DNA from: Deltaproteobacteria bacterium
GTDB taxonomy: Bacteria; Myxococcota; Kuafuiibacteriia; Kuafuiibacteriales; Kuafuiibacteriaceae
Assembly (NCBI GenBank): GCA_020632995.1
Contig: JACKEN010000012.1
Coordinates: 124,001-188,000 of the forward strand
DNA length: 64,000 nucleotides
Direction: 5' to 3'
The position numbers and the translations under genes were made by a program. Positions 7,913 through 17,540 of this stretch are shown in pieces (the first letter of the stretch is position 1; every line of letters begins with the position of its first letter). The notes beneath the pieces were generated by a model that was given only the letters and a program-made list of their open reading frames with translations, was not told the origin of the DNA and did no database searches.

Positions 7913-9477
7913 GACGTCGCCTTGGCTCCGATGCGGGTCAGCGCGTCGTTAAGGTGCGCCTCGATCGCCTTCAGCTCGTCGGCGAAGAAGAACGCCTCGG
8001 TGTCGTAGGGCTGAAGGAGCGCCACGTTGTTGGTGGCGTCGTCGAACTTCGCGAGGAACACCTTGTCGAGCCAGGCCATGTTGCGGCCCTCGGTGAACTT
8101 CAGCGCGAACACCGTCTCGCCCTTCACCTCGGCCCGCCCCAGGATCGAGATCTTGCCGGCGGAGGTGGTCATGGAGAGGTGCCGTGAGGGCCGGTTGATG
8201 GACGGCAGCGACCGGTAGATCAGGTCGAAGACCTGGTGCATCTCGGCCAGGGGCGCGGTGAAGTAGTGGTGCTCGCCGGTGGGGCGCGGGCAGTAGATCG
8301 AGTGGAAGCCCACCGAGAGGCAGCCCAGGATGTTGGCGAGGTCGATCCAGTTGTCGGCCGAGCGCTGGATGTCGATGCTGCCGTCCTCCTTCGGGAAGAG
8401 GCTGATGTGCTTCATCATCGGGCTCTGGCTGCGGAGCACCACGTGGTGGGCCTGCAGGCGCCGGATGGCCGCGATGGTCAGCGGGTTCAGGACCTCGCGC
8501 GGGGTGGAGAAGTGGGCCATCCACGCCACCTGGATCCCGTGGGCGTAGAGCCGATCGAACAGCGCCAGCATGCCGTCGTACTTGCCGTTCAGCACCAGCT
8601 CCGGCTGGTAGGTGAGGGCGCGGGTGCCGAGGCGCACCGTCTTCACGTGGCGCAGGGTCGGGTCGTCGATGATCGGGGTGACGTAGCGCTCGAAGCGGGC
8701 CGCGGGCATGAACCCCGCGTCGCCGCCGGTGATCAACAGGTCGTTCACCTCGGGGTGCTGGCGCAGGTAGGTGTGCACCGCGTCGATGTCCTCCTGCAGG
8801 AACATGTCCTCGTCGCCCCGCACCTGCGCGTGCCGGAAGCAGTAGGTGCAGAACGAGAAGCAGTGCTGGGTGGACTTGTCGAAGATCAGCGCCACCTGCG
8901 GGTACTTGTGCTGGCTACCTTGCAGCAGCTCCACGTCGCCCGCCTCGGTGGTGAACCAGGGCTTGTTGAGCTGCTGGTTCCCGTCGTGGGGGTTGGTGTT
9001 CCGCATGTGCTCGGCCGCGATGGCCTTCCTCGCCTCGCGGGTCGTGGCGTTCGCGTACGCCTCGACCACCGCGGGGTCGATCATCCCGGGCTGGGGGAAG
9101 ACGAGCTGGAAGATGCTGTCCCGCTGGAAGTTCTTCCAGTCGATGCTGTTCAGGGTGTGGCGGGTGGCGAGGAAGCGGTAGACGTCGATGAAGAGCTCCC
9201 GCTCGTCCTGGTGGCCGATGTCGATGCCGTGGCGCTCCAGGATCTCGACCACCTCACGGAAGCCGCTGAGCCCGGTGTAGTTCGCCTTGCCGGTGAACAT
9301 CGGCGGCTCGGTGCGCTCGAGGCTGGAGTGCTGCGGCCACAGGGCGTGGAGGCGATCCACCAGCCCCTGCGGCAAGAGGCCCTCCTCCTCGATGATGTGG
9401 AGGGCCTCCTCGTGATCTCCCCGCGGCGACACCGTGGGGCCTTGAGCGATCTTCAGGGTGGGGGCGGTCTCCAACAT
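7909..9477 (-). CDS. Lysine 2,3-aminomutase-like radical SAM/PLP enzyme
   Basis: 522-residue KamA-family protein. It carries the CxxxCxxC cluster motif (CFSFCTYCFRH, codons near 8835-8865) that binds the 4Fe-4S cluster cleaving S-adenosylmethionine, followed by the family motif LLITGGDAGFMPAARFERYV and the HFSTPREVLNPLT region. Family members migrate an amino group from C2 to C3 of lysine, glutamate or arginine with PLP; the substrate here is not certain. It has a longer N-terminus than classic KamA. It is the first gene of an operon continuing into CoA-transferase A, CoA-transferase B and a class III aminotransferase with overlapping stops and starts, which suggests use of a beta-amino acid in catabolism. 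Confidence 0.8.
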   Translation of the reverse strand: MLETAPTLKIAQGPTVSPRGDHEEALHIIEEEGLLPQGLVDRLHALWPQHSSLERTEPPMFTGKANYTGLSGFREVVEILERHGIDIGHQDERELFIDVYRFLATRHTLNSIDWKNFQRDSIFQLVFPQPGMIDPAVVEAYANATTREARKAIAAEHMRNTNPHDGNQQLNKPWFTTEAGDVELLQGSQHKYPQVALIFDKSTQHCFSFCTYCFRHAQVRGDEDMFLQEDIDAVHTYLRQHPEVNDLLITGGDAGFMPAARFERYVTPIIDDPTLRHVKTVRLGTRALTYQPELVLNGKYDGMLALFDRLYAHGIQVAWMAHFSTPREVLNPLTIAAIRRLQAHHVVLRSQSPMMKHISLFPKEDGSIDIQRSADNWIDLANILGCLSVGFHSIYCPRPTGEHHYFTAPLAEMHQVFDLIYRSLPSINRPSRHLSMTTSAGKISILGRAEVKGETVFALKFTEGRNMAWLDKVFLAKFDDATNNVALLQPYDTEAFFFADELKAIEAHLNDALTRIGAKATS

Positions 9478-9610
9478 GGGTCGGATCCTTCGCCCGCCCA
9501 GGACGGGTGTACAGGACGAAGCACGGCGTCCTGGGTGTTTCCCCGGAAGGTGCCAGATTTCGAGGCACCTGCCGTGGGGGCCTGCGCGCGGGTTTGACTT
9601 GGCTCCTGGG

Positions 9611-10939
9611 CTACTCGCTCCGGGTGGCGGCGTGGCTGGGGCCGGCGGCCCGGGTGGCCAGCGCGGGGGCGAGGCCCAGGCCCACGAGGCAGGCGAGCAC
9701 CAGGCTCAGGACCAGGCGCTCGCGCCCGAGGAGGTCCTGCTTGGGGTTTCGGGCCGGGGTGCCGTTGAAGAGGGCGAAGAACGCCTTCACCACCGTCACC
9801 CCGTTCAGCGCGGTGGCCGCCACCATCATCAGGCCCAGGCTCGGGAACTGCCCCACCGTGCCCTGCATCAGCAGATCCTCGGCCACGAAGCCGACGGTGG
9901 CGGGCAGGCCCACGCTGGCGAGGCCGAGCACCAGGAACGCGGCGGCGAGGCGCGGCGTCTCTGCAAGGCTGCCTGCGGGGCGCTCGAGGCTCTGGCGGCC
10001 CCGGCGCGCCTCGAGGGCGGCGAGGGCCATGGCGAAGCCGGCCGAGGCCAGGCCCACCGTCATCCAGGTGAGGGTGGCGCCGGTGCGGGCGACCTCGGAG
10101 CTGGTCTCGAGGCCGACCCCCACCAGCCCGCTCTGGGAGATGAAGAGGTAGGCCACCGCGCGCCGCGCGTTGGACTGGAACACGCCCATGAACGCGGCCC
10201 CCACCGCGGTGAGGGCGCTGATGATCGCCATGGCCTCACCGACCCCGGCGGAGGGGAGGATGTCGTTCTGGGACAGGTGCACCGCGACCCCGATCTGCGG
10301 GGCGACGAAGGCCACCACCAGGCCCATCGGGGCGTCGTCCACCGCGGCGAGCAGCCACGAGTGCAGCGGCATCACCGCCTCACGGATCGCGAGGCCCACC
10401 GTGAGGACGACGAAGCCGGTGAGCGTGCCGCCGTCGCTCAGCAGGAAACAGCCGCTCGCAACCAGGCCTGCGCTCGGGAGCATGTAGAGGGCGAACATGC
10501 GGGCCGAGGCGCCCCGCTCGGAGGCGCGGCGGAGCTCGAGCCACACCGGCACCGCGCCGAGGGCCCAGGCGATGGCCACCACCGCGGGGTGCGGCATCGC
10601 GACGACGCCGCCCGCCGCCGCGGCCACCGCCATCATGCGGGCGATGCTCGCCGGCCGCGTCCCCACCGCGGGGGTCATGGCCACCGCCACGAAGCTCACC
10701 AGGCTGACGAAGGCGGGGGCCCACGCGAGGGCGGGGTCACGGCTGGCCACCTTCGACAGCGCCCACAGCGGGTCGTCGGCCGCGAGGAGGAGCGAGACGG
10801 GGGCGGTCGACGCAATCAGGGTTGCGGCGGCGAGGAACCCGGCGCCGACCCGCCGGGCCGTCCGCACGTCGGTGGCCTGGTTGGCGAGCAGGGCCCCCAC
10901 CGCGGGGAGGAGCAGGTAGGCGAGGGTCAGCAGGCTCAC
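9611..10939 (-). CDS. NDH/Mrp-type proton-conducting membrane subunit (NuoM/NuoN-like)
   Basis: 442-residue protein with about a dozen hydrophobic helices. It has the antiporter-like core pattern of complex I/Mrp subunits: MPLHSWLLAAVDDAPMGLVV in the helix that usually carries PxHxWLxxAHxxAP, then ARRAVAYLFISQSGLVGVGL (usual D/R-x-KR-x-x-AYSSISQ-G) and GLPATVGFVAEDLLM. The GTG start overlaps the TGA of dabB (GTGA, 10936-10939), so it is translated with the DAB proteins. It is a second membrane subunit beside DabB, which most described DAB operons lack. Its likely role is ion-coupled energy input to the DabA-DabB bicarbonate pump. Confidence 0.75.
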   Translation of the reverse strand: MSLLTLAYLLLPAVGALLANQATDVRTARRVGAGFLAAATLIASTAPVSLLLAADDPLWALSKVASRDPALAWAPAFVSLVSFVAVAMTPAVGTRPASIARMMAVAAAAGGVVAMPHPAVVAIAWALGAVPVWLELRRASERGASARMFALYMLPSAGLVASGCFLLSDGGTLTGFVVLTVGLAIREAVMPLHSWLLAAVDDAPMGLVVAFVAPQIGVAVHLSQNDILPSAGVGEAMAIISALTAVGAAFMGVFQSNARRAVAYLFISQSGLVGVGLETSSEVARTGATLTWMTVGLASAGFAMALAALEARRGRQSLERPAGSLAETPRLAAAFLVLGLASVGLPATVGFVAEDLLMQGTVGQFPSLGLMMVAATALNGVTVVKAFFALFNGTPARNPKQDLLGRERLVLSLVLACLVGLGLAPALATRAAGPSHAATRSE

Positions 10940-12310
10940 GACGACGCCTCGATGTCCTGAGAGGTCTCCACCGCCTGGGCGCGCGGGCCCTCGGGCGGGC
11001 CCGCGAAGGCGGACAGCCACGCGCGCTCCAGCCGGTCGAGCAGCCGCGCGAGCCGGGCGAAGGGCGCGACCACGAAGTGCACGAGGACGGCGTCGAGGTA
11101 GCCGCGCTCGAGGGCGAGCCGGTAGAGCCAGGGTTGGAGCGCCCTGGGCACCAGGCGCTCGAGGTGGCCGCCGGGGTGGGGCAGGGCCGAGCCCACCGCC
11201 CGCTCCATGTTGTGCTGGTCGTGCAGGAGGCTGGGGGAGCGCAGGATCTGGAGGCTCCGATAGGACGCGTGGCCCACCACGTGGACCAGGGCGAGGAACC
11301 GGAGGCCGAGCGCGATCTCCATGAAGATCACGCCGACCTGGGTCATGGAGGCGTAGGCGAGGGCGCTCTTGATGTCGGACTGCACGCGCCCGACGACGGT
11401 GCCGTGCAAGGCGGTGAGCAGGCCGATGGTGAACACCGCCCCCGCCACCCACGGTGAGGCCTCGAGCAGGGTGGCGCTCCTGAGGAGCAGATACGGCCCG
11501 AGGTGGATCGAGAGGGCGCCGTAGAAGATGGCGCTCGAGGTGGTTGGGCCCTCCATGGCGCGGGGCAGCCAGCCGCCGAGCGGCACCTGCGCCGACTTGC
11601 CCAGGGTGGCCAGCAGGATGAAGAGCCCCGCCGTCACCACCGGCACGTGGGTGACGTCGATGCTGGCCCACTGGCCGGACACGTCGACGAAGGCCGAGGT
11701 GCCCGCGGTGTGGTGGAGCCACACCACGGCGGACAGGAGCCCGGCGTCGCAGAGGCGGTAGGTGATGAAGGCCCGCAGGCCGTGCCGCACCGGCGCGGGC
11801 CGGTGGTCGAAGAAGGCCACGAGGAGGGCGGAGCTCAGGCCCACCAGCTCCCAGCCCATGAAGATGAGATCGAGGCTCCCCGCCAGCACCACCAGCACCA
11901 CTCCGGCGCCGAGCACCGACAGGAGGAGGAAGAAGCGGGCGAAGCGGGCCTCCCGGTGCAGGTAGCGTTGCGAGAACGCGCCGACCAGGCCCACCAGGCC
12001 GGTGCCGAAGACCGCGAAGGGCACCGAGAGCCGGTCCAGGACCAGCGCGACCTCGAACTCGTAGTGGCCGACCGAGAACCAGGTGCCGAGGGGCACTCGG
12101 ACCTCGTCCACGTCGTGCACGACCATGCCGCCCGCCGTCGCGAGCCCGGCCAGGGTAGCGCCGCCGAACGCGGTGGCCACCACGGCCCAGATCACCGCCT
12201 CCGGGACGTCGTCGAAGAACCACAGGAGGACGGCGAGGATCAGCACCGCAGGTGACCGGGAGGGCCAGGATGGCGAAGGCCATGCTGGCGAGGAGCGTCT
12301 CGATCACCAC
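10936..12310 (-). CDS. dabB: DabB-like NuoL/MrpA-type subunit of inorganic carbon pump (frameshifted)
   Basis: About 457 residues with many membrane helices. NuoL-type motifs are visible: FMGWELVGLSSALLVAFF, the LFILLATLGKSAQVPLGGWL segment with conserved Lys, PTTSSAIFYGALSIHLGPYL, and QSDIKSALAYASMTQVGVIF. The GTG start (12310) overlaps the end of dabA by 7 bp. The first 20 residues (MVIETLLASMAFAILALPVT) are joined to the rest by an apparent extra base near 12250; the main frame then runs to 10936. Next to a DUF2309/DabA gene this is DabB, the ion-conducting partner that powers CO2-to-bicarbonate trapping. The C-terminal tail after about residue 400 is amphipathic and cytoplasmic. Confidence 0.8.
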
Positions 12311-15163
12311 GCGCCACCACCGGGGGCGAGGCCGTCGGTCACCCGCGTCGGCGGGAGGTGCTCACGGTGGCCGCGGTACACGTCCATCGAGGCCTTCACC
12401 ACCGGGAGCTGGTCCGTCTCCGGTCGGTGGGGCCGGAACGCGCCGCCATCGAAGACGTGGAGCTCGTCGGTGCTGGGGCTCCACGCCACCACCTGGATCC
12501 AGCCGTTCACGACCAGGCGGGCCAGCCCGGGCCGGGCGGAGACGATGGCCGTGAGCTCGTCTGGCTCGGCCTCGACGATCGTGAGCAGGCGCACCGGCTC
12601 GTGGATCTCCACCATCTGCCAGGGCAGGCCGGTCCTGAGGTCGGAGGCGTGGCCGTCCATCACCCCCAACAGGCCCACGATGTTGTGGGGGAGCTTGGTG
12701 CCGCAGCCGTACCCCGTGGAGTCGACGAAGCTGAAGTAGTACTCCAGGTTGATGCCTGCCCCCACCGGGCCCACCGTCTCGAGGAGGGCGGCGAGCCTGC
12801 TGCGGTCGGGGTCGCGGGTCGGGTCGTAGGACACCAGGAAGGCGCGGCGATCCAGGAACAGGCCCCGGGTCCGGCTGCGTCGGCCGATGATGCACACCGC
12901 GTTGGTGGCGTGGCCGAGCTCGGGCCGCGGCTGGGCGAGATCCGCGGTGCGGGCCTCGGCGTGCGCGAGGGCGCCCTCGGGGTCGAGGTCCAGCGGCGCC
13001 AACATGAAGCGGCGGCACCGCTCGTGCGCGTCCCGGCGCCGGGCCTCCTCCATCGCGGCCTTGAAGATCCGAAGGTCGGCTTGCACGGCCTCCGGGATCA
13101 GGTCCTCGTCGTAGTAGATCATCGAGTCGTCACCCGTGTCGTGGGAGGCGCCGACGAACCAGGTGGGCTCGGGGAACGTCAACCAGCCTTGCGCGAGCCT
13201 CCCCCGCACCCCCGGGTGGTTCGCCATGGTCGCGAACGCCCGCGCGTTGGGGCCGCCGGGCCCCCCGCCGGCCGCCCCGCACTGGTAGGCGCCCTCGTGG
13301 GGGTTGTTGAGGCTGTGCGAGCCGTGGCCCACGAACACCACCAGCCCCCGGGCCTCGGTGAGGCCTGAGGTCTGCAACACGACCTGCACGATGCCGCTCA
13401 TCTCCTCCACCGTGAAGCCGTGGAGGTAGCCGTCGGCCGCCGCGGGGGCGCCTTCGGGGCGCTCGAGGGCCAGGCGGGTGGCCGGCACGCCGACCCCGTG
13501 CATGACCGCGTGGGAGATCCGCTCGGAGGTCCGTGGGAAGAGCACGCGCCCGATCAGGGGCACGACGGTGGCCAGGCCCAGCGCGCCGGACACCACCGAG
13601 CCCCGCACCATGGTCTGGCCGGAGATCGCCACGCCGTGCCGGAGCCTGCCCACCGCCGAGCCGTGCTCGTGGGGGCCGTCGAGGGGCTCCTCGACCACCA
13701 GGTGCCTCGGGTCGATGACCACCGGGCACCGGGGCGTCGGGCGCACGTCATCCAGGCCCTCGTAGGCCATCGGGACCCCGAAGAAGCCGGCGTAGCCGAA
13801 CGTCTCCACCTCCGGCAGCACCTCCTCGAGGTGGCGGCGGGTGGACTCCTCGCGGTCATCCATGCAGAAGACCGCGCGGATCCGGGCCGGCGGCGCCTCG
13901 GGGCGCCCCGCGCGCGCGTGGTTTCGCAGGCCGTCCAGCACCTCGACCCGGTGCCGCCGCTCGAAGGCGAGGTGGAGCAGGCGGCGGCGCTCGAGCTCGT
14001 CGAACCCGGCGAGCGCGTCGAGCCACCGCGCGGCCCGGTCGCCTCGGGCCAGGGCGGCGGCGGAGATGCCGGCGTGCTGCGCGAGCACGAACCCGGCGTA
14101 GAGCAGGCGCTCTTGCGCTTCCCGCGGATCCTCGCGCGGCGCGGGCGCGGGCGGCCCGCGCCGCCGGAGGTAGGCGAGGGCCTCCGCCTCGAGGCTGAGC
14201 TGCACCGCCAGGTAGTCCATCAGCCGGGTCGGGGGCGACGCCACCGGGGCCCGGTCGGGGCGCAGCTCGAGCTGGTGCATCATCCCCGCCCAGCCTCGCA
14301 GCGAGAGGAGGGTGGCGGTGATGAACGGCTGCCAGTCGTCTTCGGGGATCTCGAGCTCCTCGAGGAGCGCCACCACCGTGGCCTCTGCCGCTGGGGTGCG
14401 GGCGGCCTGGGCGGCGAGGCGGGCCGGGAGCCTCCGGAGCCACGGCTCGGGCGGGCCCATGGGCCGCGTGTAGAGGTCGCGCACCGCGCGCAGGAGGCCT
14501 TGCTCCTTGCCGGGCATCCGCCAGTACGCCACCCCCTGGTCGAGGAACGAGGCGCACAGTCGGATCAGGGTCGGGTGCACCAGCTCCGACACCGCGTAGC
14601 CGGTGCGCCCGGCGATCCCGTCCGCGGCTGGTGCGCCAGAATCGCTCACCCGCACGTCAGGGAGCGCGCGCTCCAGGGTCTGCCAGAGCGCGGCCAGGGC
14701 TTCGGGCGCGGCCCCGTCGCCGGTGACCGCCCGGCGCGCCGCCTCACTCACCCCGGGCTGAAAGGCCCTCAAGGAGCTCCCCCTCCGCCAGGCGCCACCG
14801 GAGCCGGGGCCCGGTGACGGGGACGAAGGGGTGCCGGAGCCAGAGGCGCCGGAGCCCGGTCCGGGTGGGAGCGCCCTCGAAGAGCGCAGGTTCGCCTGCC
14901 TCCTCGGGGAGCACGAAGTCCAGGTCCCGGGCTTGGATCCGCCCGCTCGCGAGGTGCTGGGCGAAGGCGGCCTCGGCCACGAACGGCTGTGCACCGAACA
15001 GCTTGGCCGCCTCGCCCACCCCCTCCGCGAACGGGAGGTGCTCGAACGCGTGCAGCGTGTTGTGATGCACGAAGCTCTGGAGGGGAAACTGGGCTGGCAG
15101 CAGGTGCGCGGCATGCGCCACCGCCTCGCCCAGGCCGCTCTTTTGGATACTCTGGGTGACCAC
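12304..15163 (-). CDS. dabA: DabA (DUF2309) inorganic carbon pump catalytic subunit (frameshifted)
   Basis: About 950 residues, UPF0753/DUF2309 family, the carbonic-anhydrase-like subunit of DAB bicarbonate pumps. The zinc and catalytic residues expected from the family are present: Cys and Asp in VFCMDDREES (codons near 13850-13866), His in FVGHGSHSLN (near 13325) and Cys in GAYQCGAAGG (near 13280). The N-terminal piece starts with GTG at 15163 (VVTQSIQKSG) and includes SFVHHNTLHAFEHLPF. An apparent extra base near 14770 shifts the frame, and the rest runs to 12304. The gene overlaps dabB and lies downstream of a beta-carbonic anhydrase on the same strand. It likely hydrates CO2 at the cytoplasmic membrane to accumulate bicarbonate. 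Confidence 0.85.
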
Positions 15164-15166
15164 GAC

Positions 15167-15182
15167 GCTGGCGATCGCCAGC
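15167..15182. promoter_or_regulatory. 16-bp palindrome just upstream of dabA
   Basis: Perfect palindrome GCTGGCGATCGCCAGC, 3 bp upstream of the dabA GTG and inside the 104-bp gap to the carbonic anhydrase gene. It would occupy the ribosome-binding region of dabA, so a hairpin here could lower translation, or it could be a protein site. I saw no purine-rich ribosome site for dabA. Confidence 0.3.
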
Positions 15183-15267
15183 CGCCTCGACAGTCGGCGG
15201 GCGCGCGGGCGCCGTCAACTGACAGCGAAGCCGGTCGACCGGATTCACGACTCCGGCAACGGATGGG

Positions 15268-15897
15268 TCAGTCGATCCGATAGGGCTCGGGGAGCTGTTC
15301 GGGGGCCGAGACGCACATGTCCAGGTCCTTGAGGAGGCCGTCGTGCAGGCCGTAGACCCAGCCGTGGACCGACAGCGGCTGGCCGCGCTTCCAGGCATCC
15401 TGCACGATGGTGGTGTAGCAGAGGTTTGCAACCTGTTTTGCGACGTTCAGCTCGCACATCCGGTTGACGCGCTCGTTCGGGTCTTCGATCGCCTCGATCG
15501 CGGCGTGGTGCTTCGCGTACAGGTCCTTGATGAAGCGCAGCCAGTTGTCGATCAACCCGTAGGAGTCGCGCCCCATCGCCGCCTTGACCCCGCCACAGCC
15601 GTAGTGACCGCAGATGATCACGTGCTTCACCTTGAGCACCTCGACCGCGTACTGCAGCACCGAGAGCATGTTCATGTCGCTGTGCACGACGAGGTTGGCG
15701 ATGTTCCGGTGCACGAACATCTCGCCCGGCTGGAGCCCGCAGATCTCGGTGGCGGGCACTCGGCTGTCTGCGCAGCCGATCCAGAGGTACTGAGGCGACT
15801 GCTGCCCAGACAACCTGGTGAAGAAGGCCGGGTCGGCTGCCGCGGTGCGGGCCGCCCAGTCGCGGTTGGACTGGAACAGGTGCGGGAGGGTCTTCAT
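15268..15897 (-). CDS. can: Beta-class carbonic anhydrase
   Basis: 209-residue beta-carbonic anhydrase that interconverts CO2 and bicarbonate in the cytoplasm. Zinc ligands and the catalytic dyad are visible in IGCADSRVPA (Cys, Asp, Arg) and IICGHYGCGGVKAA (His, Cys); EMFVHRNIANLV is also typical. The length and the C-terminal GWVYGLHDGLLKDL match the Can type. The start at 15897 (MKTLPHLFQSN) has GAGAGG just upstream; an upstream ATG (15957) is less likely. It lies 104 bp before dabA on the same strand, so it belongs to the inorganic carbon locus. It is divergent from the gene at 16054. Confidence 0.9.
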   Translation of the reverse strand: MKTLPHLFQSNRDWAARTAAADPAFFTRLSGQQSPQYLWIGCADSRVPATEICGLQPGEMFVHRNIANLVVHSDMNMLSVLQYAVEVLKVKHVIICGHYGCGGVKAAMGRDSYGLIDNWLRFIKDLYAKHHAAIEAIEDPNERVNRMCELNVAKQVANLCYTTIVQDAWKRGQPLSVHGWVYGLHDGLLKDLDMCVSAPEQLPEPYRID

Positions 15898-16053
15898 CGA
15901 CCTCTCGTCCGTAGCCGCTGGGCCGCGGCGCGGCGTCAACGTGTGTGCCGACGACAAATGCGCGAAAACCGTGGCCGGTCAGGCCCCGCGAGCTATGACC
16001 TGTTCTGACAGAGCCCTCCGTATCCTTGGCTTCAGAGAGGAACAGGAGGGTTG

Positions 16054-16698
16054 ATGCAGAACAAGAACACCAAGGGTTGGAAGGGTATCGGTCGCTCGCT
16101 GGTGGTGGCCGCGGTGGGTCCGGACGGGCTCGCGGATCAGCTCCACGATCCGAACGTGGTGGTGGTGCAGCTGGAGGGCACGCCGGTGAGCCTGGCGCGT
16201 CGCCGCGCGCTGTCGCCGGATCTGGTGGACGTCGTGGTGCTGGAGTGCACCGGCGACGATCGTGACGACATGCTGGAGCTGGGGCGCGTCCTGCGCGGGC
16301 GCTACCTCAACACGGTGCTGGTCTTGCCGCGCGACTCGTGGGGCAAGCGGGTCTTCCGCAGCTACCTCGGGGTGTTTCGGCACTCCGGTCGCGTGGTGCT
16401 CCCGGAGCTGTGGATGGCGGTGAGCGTGGCCGCGCAGAGCACGTGGACCCTCGGTTGGTTGCGCCTCGACAAGAAGCGCGACATCCGCGAGGCCACGGCC
16501 ACCGCGTCCACGAGCAAGGTCATCGACATGACCTGCGCGGTGAAGACGCCGAAGGAGCCGATCAATCAGGTTCCGCAGGATGTATTGCAAGGCGCCAATG
16601 ATGACGTCGGGGGCCCGCGGAAGTCGCGGACCACGCCGTGGGCGCCGCCGCCTGCGCTCCTGGTGGAGCTCACCAAGGCGTTCACCGAGGATCAGTAG
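16054..16698 (+). CDS. Hypothetical protein, possible Rossmann/receiver-like N-terminus
   Basis: 214-residue protein of unknown function, start MQNKNTKGWKGIGRS with a strong AGGAGGG ribosome site 3-10 bases upstream. Residues 15-110 alternate hydrophobic beta strands and helices (SLVVAAVG, VVVVQLEG, VDVVVLECTGDD, YLNTVLVLPRDSWG), which looks like an alpha/beta fold and perhaps a degenerate receiver. The last 70 residues are Pro-rich and polar. No signal peptide is seen. It is divergent from the carbonic anhydrase gene, so the two may share a control region, but no functional link is shown. Confidence 0.65.
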   Translation: MQNKNTKGWKGIGRSLVVAAVGPDGLADQLHDPNVVVVQLEGTPVSLARRRALSPDLVDVVVLECTGDDRDDMLELGRVLRGRYLNTVLVLPRDSWGKRVFRSYLGVFRHSGRVVLPELWMAVSVAAQSTWTLGWLRLDKKRDIREATATASTSKVIDMTCAVKTPKEPINQVPQDVLQGANDDVGGPRKSRTTPWAPPPALLVELTKAFTEDQ

Positions 16699-16701
16699 CA
16701 C

Positions 16702-16735
16702 GTGAGGGGGAGGCGGCGCGGGCCGCCTCCCTCAC
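16702..16735. terminator. GC-rich hairpin between convergent genes
   Basis: Arms GTGAGGG-GGAGGCGGC and GCCGCCTCCCTCAC pair with a 2-base bulge and a 4-base loop. It lies 4 bp after the stop of the plus-strand gene and overlaps the stop of the minus-strand gene (16732-16734). No T-run is present, so it is a possible bidirectional terminator or mRNA 3' stabiliser. Confidence 0.45.
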
Positions 16736-17499
16736 AGGCAGATCCCGAACTCGAGCCCCACGTCCAGACACTGCCCGGTGATGCAAGTCGGGTTGACGAC
16801 GGCGCAGGGCTGGTAGCAGGTGGGGGGCAGCTCGTTGCCCATGGTGTCCGCCAGCCCCACGCAGAGCCCGCCTCGATCACACGGCTCGCTCGTGCACTGC
16901 TCGCCCAGCGCCGTCGTTCCCCGCAGGGCGCAGGCGGTGGTGCGGCCGAGGAGGCTGCAGACCTCGTCCACCCCGCAGGTGTCGTTCAGCGGGTCGCAGG
17001 TCGCGCCCACGTCGAGGCACACCCCGTAGTTCGTGGTGGCGGCCCCGTCCGGGCCGCGGCGCACCGGGGCGCAGGCGAAGGCGCGACCGGGGTTGGCGGC
17101 CACCAGGGCCTCGCAGCCCGCCCCGTCGTCCTGGTTGCACACCGAGCGGCAGCGCGGGGTGTCGTCGGTGGCGAAGAACAGGCAGGTGGTCCCTGGCTCG
17201 CAGTCCTGGCGCGCCATGTCGCAGGGCTCCTCGAGCCCCACCCGGACGCTCGCGCACATGCAGACCCCGTCGTCCGCGAGGACGTCCCAGACGCAGGCCT
17301 GGTGCCGGCTGATGTCGCAGCGGGTGCCCTGGGCGGGGTCGCAGTCGGTGACGAGCACCCCGGAGTCCACGCCCTCTTGCGCGAGGCAGGCCTCGTCGAC
17401 CACGCCGCCGTCGACCGGAGGGTTCGGGAGGGGGTCGAGGCAGCCGACCCCGAGGAGGGACAGGGCGGCGGCCAGGGCGGTGCTCCCGATCCTGCGCAT
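16732..17499 (-). CDS. Cys-rich lipoprotein
   Basis: 255-residue secreted lipoprotein. The signal peptide MRRIGSTALAAALSLLGVGC ends in a lipobox-like LGVGC, followed by a short Pro/Asp/Gly linker (LDPLPNPPVDGG). The mature part holds about 20 Cys in regularly spaced pairs (for example VCMCASVRVG, CDPLNDTCGVDEVC, CTSEPCDRGGLCVG), as in the Cys-rich surface proteins common in Myxococcota. These are thought to be disulfide-bonded in the outer envelope. No catalytic motif is visible. It is convergent with the gene at 16054 and 41 bp downstream of the glycosyltransferase gene on the same strand. Confidence 0.75.
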   Translation of the reverse strand: MRRIGSTALAAALSLLGVGCLDPLPNPPVDGGVVDEACLAQEGVDSGVLVTDCDPAQGTRCDISRHQACVWDVLADDGVCMCASVRVGLEEPCDMARQDCEPGTTCLFFATDDTPRCRSVCNQDDGAGCEALVAANPGRAFACAPVRRGPDGAATTNYGVCLDVGATCDPLNDTCGVDEVCSLLGRTTACALRGTTALGEQCTSEPCDRGGLCVGLADTMGNELPPTCYQPCAVVNPTCITGQCLDVGLEFGICL

Positions 17500-17540
17500 G
17501 ACCCTGTTCTACCACCGAGGGCGCGGGTTTGGCGCCCTCC

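Noticed and set aside
15167..15182. HIP1-type GCGATCGC element shared with the atpB-atpE gap
   Set aside because: GCGATCGC also occurs inside several coding regions here and is expected by chance at this GC content.
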